A stretch of 39,891 bases of DNA from an uncultured Enterobacteriaceae bacterium (GTDB lineage: Bacteria; Pseudomonadota; Gammaproteobacteria; Enterobacterales; Enterobacteriaceae): positions 1 to 39,891 of the forward strand of contig CANRKT010000033.1 of assembly GCA_947631255.1 (NCBI GenBank), read 5' to 3'. The stretch's first letter is position 1, and each line of letters begins with the position of its first letter. The notes beneath the pieces were generated by a model that ran no database searches, had not been told where the DNA came from, and saw only the letters and a program-made list of their open reading frames with translations. Positions 25,516 to 32,578 of the stretch are shown piece after piece. The position numbers and the translations under genes were made by a program.

Positions 25516-27651
25516 TTATTTCACCATATTGCCATACAGACGTTTGATTCCATCTGCATCAGTTTCACTGTAAACACCCTGCAATTCTGGAGCAAAACCT
25601 GGCAAACGGTTGACACTTTCTTCCAGTGCCAGGAAGTAACGCAGGGCCGCTCCACCCCATTTCTCACCAGGCACTACACAGAGCACGCCTGGAGGATAAG
25701 GTAATGCGCCTTCAGCAGCAATGCGCCCTTCTGCTTCTTTTAACCTGACTAATTCAACATTGCCGCGAATAAATTCGATGTTGGCATCCTGGGGATTCAT
25801 CACCACTTCAGGCAAGCTGGCCCTACGGAACATCGCTTTCTGGAGCGCTTTAACGTCAAGGCTGACATAGAGATCATGCATCTCCTGGCATAGCTGACGT
25901 AAGGTATAGCCCTTATAACGCATTGGATATTTATGATAAATCGTCGGCAGCACATCAATTAGCGGCGTGTCATTTTCCACATGATGCTCAAACTGCATCA
26001 GCATGGCGACCAGACGCGTCATTTTTTCGGTACTTTCTGCCGGGGTCAGCAGGAATAAAATCGAATTCAGATCTGACTTCTCCGGAACGATGCCGTTTTC
26101 CCGCAGATAATGCGCCAGAATCGCCGCCGGGATACCAAAGTCCGTGTAAGCGCCGTTTTCTGACGAAATTCCAGGCGTGGTCAGCAGTAACTTACAAGGA
26201 TCGACAAAGTATTCATTCTCCGCGTAGCCTTCAAAACCATGCCACGAGGCACCTGGCTCAAAGCTAAAGAAACCACGATCCTGAGCAATGACCTCAGTAG
26301 GGTGATCCTGCCACGGCCGCCCGGCAATCACTGGGGGGATAAAGGGTTTGATCATTGTGCACTGGGCGATGATAGCTTTGCGGGCTTCTATCCCGAACGC
26401 CACACACTCAGCCCACAGGCGACGACCGCTTTCACCCTGATGAATTTTCGCATTCACATCCAGTGCAGCAAATAACGGATAAAACGGGCTGGTAGAAGCG
26501 TGCAACATAAAGGCATTATTCAGCCGTTTATGAGGGCAAAAACGCGTCTGACCACGCAGGTGGTTATCCTTTTTATGGATCTGTGAGGTTTGTGAGAATC
26601 CCGCTTGCTGTTTATGAACAGATTGAGTGACAAAAATACCCGGATCTTCTGGCCCCAGCTCCAGTAATAGCGGCGAACAGTCAGCCATCATCGGAATAAA
26701 TTGCTCATAACCCACCCAGGCGGAGTCAAACAGAATATAGTCACACAGATGACCAATGCTATCGACCACCTGGCGTGCGTTATACACCGTCCCGTCATAG
26801 GTACCGAGCTGGATAATCGCCAGTCTGAATGGACGCGCTTCCTGTGCCCGTTCCGGGGCCACTTCTGCTATCCGCTCACGCAGGTACTGCTCATCAAAAC
26901 AGTGTGCATCGATACCACCGATAAAGCCAAATGGGTTGCGGGTAGCTTCCAGGTAAACGGGTGTCGCCCCGGCCTGAATTAATGCCCCATGGTGATTCGA
27001 TTTATGATTATTACGATCGAACAACACCAGATCACCGCGAGTCAGTAACGCATTAGTGACCACTTTATTGGCGCCAGAGGTTCCGTTTAAGACAAAATAG
27101 GTTTTATCCGCATTAAACACTTTCGCGGCAAATTTCTGCGCATGTTTGGCCGATCCTTCGTGGATCAGTAAGTCACCAAGCAAGACATCGGCATTACACA
27201 TATCAGCGCGAAATATATTCTCGCCAAAGAAATCATAAAACTGTCGCCCGGCAGGATGTTTTTTGAAAAATTCACCATGCTGATGCCCAGGGCAAGCAAA
27301 GGAAGTATTTTCCATTGCCACGTACTGCGTCAGGGTGCTGAAAAAGGGTGGCAGTAGCTGTTCTTCATATTCACAGGCTGCATTTTCCAGTGTCAGGTAG
27401 TCTTCTGACTGGCCGGTGATAATGCCGGTGACGGCTGGTAAATCATCGGTAACTGTTGAGGTCAAGATAAACACTGGCAAATTAAAACCAGTACGTTTAA
27501 GTAACGTCAGAATACCGCTCTGGCTATCAGCAACAGAGACGACAACGGCAGCCACATCGGTAAAATCGGTATCAGCAAGGGTCACAACTTCACGATGCGT
27601 TAAGAGTGAGCCTGCAATACTGTGGCTGGCAGCAATTTTAAGTGACTTCAT
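25516..27651 (-). CDS. speC: SpeC, constitutive ornithine decarboxylase
   Basis: This 711-residue PLP enzyme has the exact length of E. coli SpeC. It has the wing domain at the N terminus, the PLP domain with FACPGHQHGEFFKKHPAGR and the PLP lysine in QSVHKQQAGFSQTSQIHKKD. It converts ornithine to putrescine in the cytoplasm. The start is the ATG at 27651 (MKSLKIAAS, like MKSMNIAAS in E. coli); a GTG two codons earlier is also possible. The position before the tRNA-Phe gene fits biosynthetic SpeC rather than inducible SpeF, and no potE lies beside it. Confidence 0.97.
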   Translation of the reverse strand: MKSLKIAASHSIAGSLLTHREVVTLADTDFTDVAAVVVSVADSQSGILTLLKRTGFNLPVFILTSTVTDDLPAVTGIITGQSEDYLTLENAACEYEEQLLPPFFSTLTQYVAMENTSFACPGHQHGEFFKKHPAGRQFYDFFGENIFRADMCNADVLLGDLLIHEGSAKHAQKFAAKVFNADKTYFVLNGTSGANKVVTNALLTRGDLVLFDRNNHKSNHHGALIQAGATPVYLEATRNPFGFIGGIDAHCFDEQYLRERIAEVAPERAQEARPFRLAIIQLGTYDGTVYNARQVVDSIGHLCDYILFDSAWVGYEQFIPMMADCSPLLLELGPEDPGIFVTQSVHKQQAGFSQTSQIHKKDNHLRGQTRFCPHKRLNNAFMLHASTSPFYPLFAALDVNAKIHQGESGRRLWAECVAFGIEARKAIIAQCTMIKPFIPPVIAGRPWQDHPTEVIAQDRGFFSFEPGASWHGFEGYAENEYFVDPCKLLLTTPGISSENGAYTDFGIPAAILAHYLRENGIVPEKSDLNSILFLLTPAESTEKMTRLVAMLMQFEHHVENDTPLIDVLPTIYHKYPMRYKGYTLRQLCQEMHDLYVSLDVKALQKAMFRRASLPEVVMNPQDANIEFIRGNVELVRLKEAEGRIAAEGALPYPPGVLCVVPGEKWGGAALRYFLALEESVNRLPGFAPELQGVYSETDADGIKRLYGNMVK

Positions 27652-28165
27652 AAGCACAAATCCCCGTGGTCAAGGATGAGTGGGTGCCAAAGGCACGGCA
27701 AAGGGAGTATTCCCCGGCGAAAGCGTCTTGAAAGTCTTGAGAGGTGAGTCCACTCCGACCGCCAGACATCAGTAAAATCAGGACAGCCCTGAGTTTACTG
27801 ATGTCCTACAGTGAGCAAGCGCTGCCCTTACCGCATGGTGAGCTGACGACTGCTGCAGAGTGTGAATATACGGGCGAGCACCATCGCGATAGATGGGGAG
27901 GAAAAGTGAATCAACATCAAGGTGCCCCGTAGCAGACAGAGAAATTCGCGCAATAATCGCACCTTCTGCCCTGCTGTTCAATATCCTGACTGACTGTTTA
28001 TTCTGCCAGCATGAACAAAAAATACATGAATCGGCTTCGGTATGCGATAAATCTGAAGGCTGATGATTTTAACATCACTTCGCTCATTTTTTTTGCAACA
28101 CACTGGTCAATAACCATTAATTTGTCGTAAAGTTAAGCAAACGCATCATTATTCACTAAATTTCG
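27652..28165. other. Long leader/intergenic region of speC
   Basis: About 510 bp with no convincing gene. The half nearest speC holds the large hairpin listed separately; the half nearest the tRNA is AT-rich. A 67-codon open frame on the - strand (27778-27981) overlaps the hairpin and resembles no protein I know, so I do not call it. The speC promoter must lie here but no clear -35/-10 pair was found. Confidence 0.5.
27765..27805 (-). promoter_or_regulatory. Stable hairpin in the speC 5' leader
   Basis: GACATCAGTAAA / TTTACTGATGTC form a 12-bp perfect stem, continued after one A-G mismatch by TCAGG / CCTGA around a 5-nt loop. It begins 114 bp upstream of the speC start. No T-run follows on either strand, so it is not a simple terminator. 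A structured leader that affects speC translation or message stability is plausible, since polyamine synthesis genes are often controlled at this level. Confidence 0.5.
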
Positions 28166-28194
28166 TTGACGAGAGACGCAGATTACGGTTTAAT
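28166..28194 (+). promoter_or_regulatory. Promoter of tRNA-Phe gene
   Basis: TTGACG (28166-28171) and TTTAAT (28189-28194) are spaced by 17 bp and followed by the GC-rich discriminator GCGCCCCG directly before the tRNA. This is the classic form of a stable-RNA promoter under stringent control. Confidence 0.85.
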
Positions 28195-28204
28195 GCGCCC
28201 CGTT

Positions 28205-28280
28205 GCCCGGATAGCTCAGTCGGTAGAGCAGGGGATTGAAAATCCCCGTGTCCTTGGTTCGATTCCGAGTCCGGGCACCA
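28205..28280 (+). tRNA. pheV: tRNA-Phe (GAA)
   Basis: This 76-nt tRNA has acceptor stem GCCCGGA / TCCGGGC, D-loop AGCTCAGTCGGTAGAGCA, anticodon GAA at 28238-28240 and an encoded 3' CCA. It appears identical to E. coli tRNA-Phe. The position next to speC corresponds to E. coli pheV. The 3' end of this gene is a common integration site for genomic islands; I found no second copy of its 3' end in the window. Confidence 0.98.
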
Positions 28281-28288
28281 CTATTTAG

Positions 28289-28316
28289 AAAAACCAGCCT
28301 GATGGCTGGTTTTTTG
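28289..28316 (+). terminator. Intrinsic terminator of tRNA-Phe
   Basis: AACCAGCC-TGAT-GGCTGGTT is followed by a T-run (28310-28315), 8 bp after the CCA end. This is a strong Rho-independent terminator. Confidence 0.93.
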
Positions 28317-28695
28317 CTTTCTGGGGTTTAGATACAATGACAGCCCCCCTGACGAAGCAGATTTTTCATTTATTCATCTTCACAAGCCAAAAGAACCTCC
28401 ACTAAAGAAGCAGGCACAGGCCGACGCTTCTGAATAATCCCCGTCTGGGGAAGTTTTACTTTGGTAGGAGGGTTCGCCATTCCATTCTATCGGTATTGAT
28501 ATATACAGACGAATTTTTAATACTAATGAAATAAAAAAAGCAGGAAATAATATACAGTATAATACTTAGCTCACTATTATTTTCTCACTCTACTAAAATA
28601 GATTAACAGTATTATTCAGATTATTTGATTATCTTTTTATCGTTTTTAGATATATATTAAATCTATAATTCAAGTCCTATAGGATAATCCATATC
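28317..28695. other. Gap after tRNA-Phe
   Basis: The first 180 bp have normal base composition and hold one short reverse open frame, listed separately. The remainder, up to the ankyrin gene, is very AT-rich and presumably holds its promoter. No integrase gene or tRNA duplicate is seen. Confidence 0.5.
28370..28480 (-). CDS. Possible 36-residue small ORF, unknown
   Basis: The reverse frame reads MANPPTKVKLPQTG..., then RRPVPASLVEVLLACEDE and a stop. The composition is protein-like (basic, proline-rich front, acidic end) and GC is higher than in the surroundings. The ribosome site is poor (GGA just before the ATG). It may be a genuine small protein or the surviving end of an island gene next to the tRNA. 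I do not recognise it. Confidence 0.25.
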   Translation of the reverse strand: MANPPTKVKLPQTGIIQKRRPVPASLVEVLLACEDE

Positions 28696-29445
28696 ATGAA
28701 AACATTAGCTAAAATGATGATGCTCCCTTTGGTTCTTACTTCTGTCGCATTTTCAGCACAGGCAGCGGAATTAAACCCAAATAATCCTGATGGATATAAG
28801 CAGTTCAGAATGGATTATTCAGAAATGGTTGATATTGCTAATCCAACCAGACTCAATCATCGAATTTTCTATACCAAACCTTCAGAAGGCCCGGATGCTA
28901 AATGGTTTGATGCCGTCAAACAAGGTGACCTGGCGACAATAAAAACCATGGTAGAACAAGGTCAAGATATCGAAGCTAAAGATACTGCCAGTCTGGGACA
29001 AACAGCTTTAGGCTGGGCTGCATTTATCGGATATCCTGATGTGGTTGACTATCTGATAGCTAATAATGCAGACCTCATGGCAACAGACAAAGCAGATGTT
29101 TCCAATGCGCTTAAATCTGCAGGATTAGGTAAAAACGTTGTTGTTTTTGATACTCTGTATAACAAGCTTAAAGATAAGGTTGATTTAAATAATCAAAGCA
29201 ATGATACCCAGGGCGAAACAATACTAATTGTTGCAGCAAGTAATAACCGAGCCGATATCGTTAAATACTTGCTTGATAAAGGGGCAAGAACAGATTTAGT
29301 CACCACGGAAAAAGATAAAAACCATCCGGCTTATAACCAAAGTGCATTCTCGTTTGCTTGTAGCAATGGTAACGTTGAGACCATCAAAATTTTGCAGCAG
29401 TACGGTGCCGTTAACCATCGTAACCAAAAAGCACAATGTGATTAA
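28696..29445 (+). CDS. Secreted ankyrin-repeat protein
   Basis: This 249-residue protein begins with a clear signal peptide (MKTLAKMMMLPLVLTSVAFSAQA, cut before AELNPN). About four ankyrin repeats follow: WFDAVKQGDLATIKTMVEQG, TALGWAAFIGYPDVVDYLIANNADL, TILIVAASNNRADIVKYLLDKGA and SAFSFACSNGNVETIKILQQYGA. It should be periplasmic or secreted and bind a partner protein. Periplasmic ankyrin proteins beside catalase genes are known (AnkB type), but no catalase is near here. AT-rich codon use and its place just past the tRNA suggest acquired DNA. A hairpin terminator follows at 29464. Confidence 0.85.
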   Translation: MKTLAKMMMLPLVLTSVAFSAQAAELNPNNPDGYKQFRMDYSEMVDIANPTRLNHRIFYTKPSEGPDAKWFDAVKQGDLATIKTMVEQGQDIEAKDTASLGQTALGWAAFIGYPDVVDYLIANNADLMATDKADVSNALKSAGLGKNVVVFDTLYNKLKDKVDLNNQSNDTQGETILIVAASNNRADIVKYLLDKGARTDLVTTEKDKNHPAYNQSAFSFACSNGNVETIKILQQYGAVNHRNQKAQCD

Positions 29446-29463
29446 TAGTTATCTAGAAATCCG

Positions 29464-29510
29464 TTAAAGCACAAGGGGAGTATGCTATGCATCACTCCCC
29501 TTTGCTTTAA
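29464..29510. terminator. Bidirectional terminator after ankyrin gene
   Basis: AAGGGGAGT (29473-29481) pairs with ACTCCCCTT (29494-29502). Outside it, TTAAAGC (29464) pairs with GCTTTAA (29504-29510) across a small bulge. It lies between the convergent ankyrin and oxidoreductase genes and fits both. Confidence 0.8.
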
Positions 29511-29548
29511 CTCTCTATTGCATCGCTTCAGTTAAAAATTTAAGACCA

Positions 29549-30652
29549 CTATTTAGCTTGATACACCAATGTTCCTTTTAAACCCTGCGGTTCGGAACGT
29601 AAATACTGTGGTGGCGCCTGAACCTGGGCATTAAGTGCCGCAGCGGCCTGCCATGGCCAGTGTGGGTTATAGAGCATCACACGACCCAGGGCAACGAAGT
29701 CTGCATCCTTCTGAGTAATAACCGCCTCTGCCTGTTCTGGTTCAGTAATTAAACCAACGCCAATAACTGGGATCCTGACCTTTTCGCGAATTTCACGGGC
29801 AAAAGGTAACTGATAGCCCGGCTCCAGAGTAATCGTCTGCGCGGTTGATAATCCCCCGCTAGAAACATGCAAATAGTCACACCCCAGCAATTCCAGCTGC
29901 TGGCTGAATACCACTGACTGTAAGACATCCCAGCCACCGTCTACCCAGTCGATTGCAGACAAACGAACCCCTACAGGGATAGTCGAGGGGACAGCCTTAC
30001 GCACAGCATCAAACACTTCCAGTGGAAAACGCATCCGATTTTCCTGAGAACCACCGTACTGGTCTTGTCGTTGATTGCTCAGCGGTGATAAAAATTGATG
30101 CAACAGATAGCCATGTGCAGCATGTATTTCTATCAGTTCAATTCCCACGCGGACAGCACGGAGTGCGCTGTCAACAAACGCCTGCTTAATACGAGCTAAA
30201 TCAGCATCTTCTAATGCAACAGGTAAGACATCCTGTTCGGCAAAAGCGATTGCTGATGGTGCCACGGTTTGCCAGCCGCCCTGGGCTTCAGGCAACTGAC
30301 GGCCACCTTTCCAGGGGGCACGGCAGGAGGCTTTGCGTCCCGCATGCCCTAACTGGATCCCGAGGCGTATCGGTGACCAGGCACGAATATCATCCACGAC
30401 TTGCTGCAACGCCGCTTCAGTCTCGTCATTCCATAATCCTAAGTCATTCGGAGAGATACGACCAACTGGTTCAACTGCCGTTGCTTCCAGAATCAATAAT
30501 CCCGCTCCCGAGAGAGCCAGAGCCCCCAGATGAATGCGATGCCAGCTAGTGGCTTTTCCCTGCTCTGCCGAGTATTGACACATCGGGGCAATCACAATGC
30601 GGTTTTCCAGCGTCAGTTCACCAATACGTGCTGTGCTAAATAATTGACTCAT
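29549..30652 (-). CDS. Old yellow enzyme family NADPH/FMN oxidoreductase (YqjM-like)
   Basis: This 367-residue FMN TIM-barrel enzyme is of the thermophilic-like OYE class. It has APMCQYSAEQG (Cys and Tyr of the YqjM active site), IQLGHAGRKAS, the substrate-binding EIHAAHGYLLHQFLSPLSNQR and the FMN phosphate site ALGRVMLYNP. Relatives reduce activated C=C bonds of enones and xenobiotics. The start is the ATG at 30652, 5 nt after GAGGTG. A LysR-type regulator relic lies about 200 bp upstream and may once have controlled it. The physiological substrate cannot be read from sequence. Confidence 0.92.
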   Translation of the reverse strand: MSQLFSTARIGELTLENRIVIAPMCQYSAEQGKATSWHRIHLGALALSGAGLLILEATAVEPVGRISPNDLGLWNDETEAALQQVVDDIRAWSPIRLGIQLGHAGRKASCRAPWKGGRQLPEAQGGWQTVAPSAIAFAEQDVLPVALEDADLARIKQAFVDSALRAVRVGIELIEIHAAHGYLLHQFLSPLSNQRQDQYGGSQENRMRFPLEVFDAVRKAVPSTIPVGVRLSAIDWVDGGWDVLQSVVFSQQLELLGCDYLHVSSGGLSTAQTITLEPGYQLPFAREIREKVRIPVIGVGLITEPEQAEAVITQKDADFVALGRVMLYNPHWPWQAAAALNAQVQAPPQYLRSEPQGLKGTLVYQAK

Positions 30653-30860
30653 AGTCACCTCTTAAAAGGGTTAACTGCTGCTATATTCCGTTTCTGGTTA
30701 AAGCAGAATAACGCTGGTTTCATTTAAGGTAAAACCCATTTGTTTATGTTTCTAAAACTATTTTTCCATAATTTGTCGAAATGAAAGCAGAAGGACTAAA
30801 CCAATTAATCGCAAAAAGTGTAATACGTGTTTTTTCTGGTAAACCTTATATGGAATATCA
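30653..30860. other. Upstream region of the OYE gene
   Basis: About 200 bp of AT-rich sequence between the OYE start and the LysR relic. It must contain the OYE promoter; I see no clear operator or repeat in it. Confidence 0.4.
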
Positions 30861-31013
30861 TCAAGGGACTATTTTGGGAAAATGCACAAATGCGGAAGTG
30901 CTGACGATCAGTTCTTCTGCCGCCGGACGCTCCGAACGATGACGATAAACCTCATCGAACATCAGTAACAGATTAAGGTCGATACGGCGCCGCACTGGAT
31001 GCATAATATCCAT
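30861..31013 (-). pseudogene. Relic of a LysR-type regulator (N-terminal fragment)
   Basis: The reverse frame, 50 codons from ATG at 31013 to a TGA at 30861, reads RRIDLNLLLMFDEVYRHRS, then PAAEELIVSTSAF. This matches the start of the LysR helix-turn-helix (typical form DLNLL-FD--YRHRSVSRAAEEL--S-SAVSHAL). One residue appears lost after HRS, and similarity ends in the recognition helix. The rest of the gene (about 250 codons) is missing. It is the front end of a decayed regulator gene. Confidence 0.7.
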
Positions 31014-31109
31014 CAATATATGATTTCATTGCACTTAATTCTTTTAGCAGCACCGATTAAGCTTGCTGACAGTCATTCAAACTTCGACAGATAAACCAAT
31101 AGGAATACC

Positions 31110-31586
31110 ATGAGCACAACCATCCGCCAGGCAACCCCAGAAGATGCACAGGCTATTTACGACATGATTTATGAGCTGGCGGTATATGAGAAAGCGCCAG
31201 AAGAAGTCGTCACAACCGCCGATGAAATCAGAGATTCTTTGTTTGGTGCAGACAGCAAAACTGAGGCGTTAATCTGTGAAGTCGCAGGTAAAACGGTCGG
31301 TTATGCCGTCTTCTTTACCAGTTACTCAACGTGGCTTGGTCGCAATGGTATTTATATGGAAGACCTCTATGTTTCGCCTGAGGCACGCGGACAGGGAGCC
31401 GGAAAGGCACTACTAAAAACCATCGCGCAGTATGCCGTACAAAGGAAATGTGGCCGCCTGGAGTGGAGCGTACTGGACTGGAATCAACCGGCTATCGATT
31501 TTTATCTCAGTATTGGTGCCATTGAACAGGAGGAGTGGGTCCGCTATCGTCTGTCTGGCGATGCGCTGATCAATTTCGCCAAATAG
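31110..31586 (+). CDS. GNAT family N-acetyltransferase (SSAT/thialysine type)
   Basis: This 158-residue acetyltransferase shows IRQATPEDAQAIYDMIYELAVYEKAP at the N terminus, the strand MEDLYVSPEARGQGAGKALL (acetyl-CoA pyrophosphate-binding R/Q-x-x-G-x-G/A) and the C-terminal LEWSVLDWNQPAIDFYLSIGA. These are hallmarks of the spermidine/spermine or thialysine acetyltransferase subgroup. It probably acetylates a small polyamine- or lysine-like amine. A 14-bp hairpin (31593-31631) ends the gene. It stands alone among decayed genes, so it was probably kept by selection. Confidence 0.88.
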   Translation: MSTTIRQATPEDAQAIYDMIYELAVYEKAPEEVVTTADEIRDSLFGADSKTEALICEVAGKTVGYAVFFTSYSTWLGRNGIYMEDLYVSPEARGQGAGKALLKTIAQYAVQRKCGRLEWSVLDWNQPAIDFYLSIGAIEQEEWVRYRLSGDALINFAK

Positions 31587-31592
31587 TCCGCG

Positions 31593-31631
31593 TGATTAAG
31601 CGGACTCTCATATCGATAGTCCGTTTAATCA
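31593..31631 (+). terminator. Hairpin after the GNAT gene
   Basis: TGATTAAGCGGACT (31593-31606) pairs with AGTCCGTTTAATCA (31618-31631), with one G-T wobble in 14 bp. It lies 7 bp after the stop codon. Confidence 0.8.
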
Positions 31632-31637
31632 GATATA

Positions 31638-31990
31638 TTAGCTCAGACCTTGCAGACGTTCTGGGTCACTCGTAATCCCCTCGAGCACAATAGCGGCGAC
31701 CGCTTCCGCTTATTTTTCCTGAAAATGCGTACGGTCAGGGTTTATAATATTGCCCGTTGTTGCAACATCAGAGACACTCAGCCAGTAACTTTTCCACTCA
31801 GACTCCCCCAGACTATTAGCAAACTCTCGGTTTCAGATATCCAAAGCAATCACTGCTACATTATTTTCTGTTGCAGTGTCGATGACTGTTTATAAGTCGT
31901 TCCCCCGGATAATCACCTTTGGTCGTGATATGAGCACTGGAGACAATAGGAAATAGCCCGGCAACCAGAAGATATATACCTGCGATACTT
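31638..31990 (-). pseudogene. Decayed SGNH/GDSL esterase (rhamnogalacturonan acetylesterase-like), 3' part
   Basis: The reverse strand reads KGDYPGERL, a frame change, NNVAVIALDI, stop, NREFANSLGESEWKSYWLS, GNIINPDRTHFQEK, stop, AEAVAAIVLEGI, end. The DRTHF segment fits the Asp-x-x-His catalytic block of SGNH hydrolases. The stop after QEK sits where family members have KGAEAVA. Two in-frame stops and at least one frameshift make it non-functional, and the N-terminal half with the GDS block is not visible. The rhamnogalacturonan esterase subtype is my best guess, in keeping with the galacturonate genes 4 kb away. Confidence 0.5.
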
Positions 31991-32578
31991 CAAGTTGTAG
32001 AAATACTGGCTAATAGTCATTTAAAGTGGGTAATATTAATATCTCTCGAGCACCCATATATATTTAGATATCAACCTATCCAACAGCTAACTTTTTTATA
32101 ATACAAATCAACCTGTAGAATCAATAAAAAATGAAACACTGACTTGATAAAGATGATCACAGATTTTAGAAAAAACAGCATTGAAAAGTCTAAAAAACCC
32201 ATAAAAAAGCAATTTAAACCAATATGATCAACAAGTTAATCGAACGATGAGTTTTAAGACATTTCCCGTGAGCACTAAAAACAGTTCCTCCACCAATTGA
32301 TTTACAGTTGTCTGATAACGATGTTTATTAATCCAGAAAACGGACAGTCAATTACGGATGATGCAGGTCAGAGCTAGTACCTGTTATGGAAAGAAAACTC
32401 TATCAGCTATCGACTCCAGACGAATTGAGTGTGACGGAGTCATATGATATTGGAAGAATTAGATCTTAAAGAAAATATTGATAATCACGATTTTTTACAA
32501 CCTTAATAAAACTGAAACATTTATTCTTTATTATCCAGACTTACAAATTTTATTATTTCTACTGGGAATAAATTATTT
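31991..32578. other. AT-rich region with short decayed frames
   Basis: About 590 bp before the phosphatase gene. From 32321 the + strand reads MFINPENGQSITDDAGQS, stop, YLLWKENSISYRLQTN, stop. An overlapping frame from 32375 reads MERKLYQLSTPDELSVTE and then IGRIRS. This looks like a protein gene broken by stops and frameshifts, with no family I can assign. The rest is AT-rich and may hold the phosphatase promoter. No Pho box was found. Confidence 0.35.

Noticed and set aside
27778..27981. 67-codon reverse frame in the speC leader as a speFL-like leader peptide
   Set aside because: The sequence is unlike the SpeFL leader peptide, overlaps the large hairpin and lacks a convincing ribosome site.
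28261..28280. Duplicate of the tRNA-Phe 3' end as attR of an island
   Set aside because: I looked for the T-arm/acceptor sequence downstream to the end of the window and found no second copy.
31650..31895. 81-codon forward frame MQTFWVTRNPLEHN... as a gene
   Set aside because: It is the complement of the decayed SGNH esterase; the reverse reading gives recognisable motifs and this one does not.
32050..32578. Pho box upstream of the alkaline phosphatase
   Set aside because: No pair of CTGTCAT-like repeats with the right spacing was seen.
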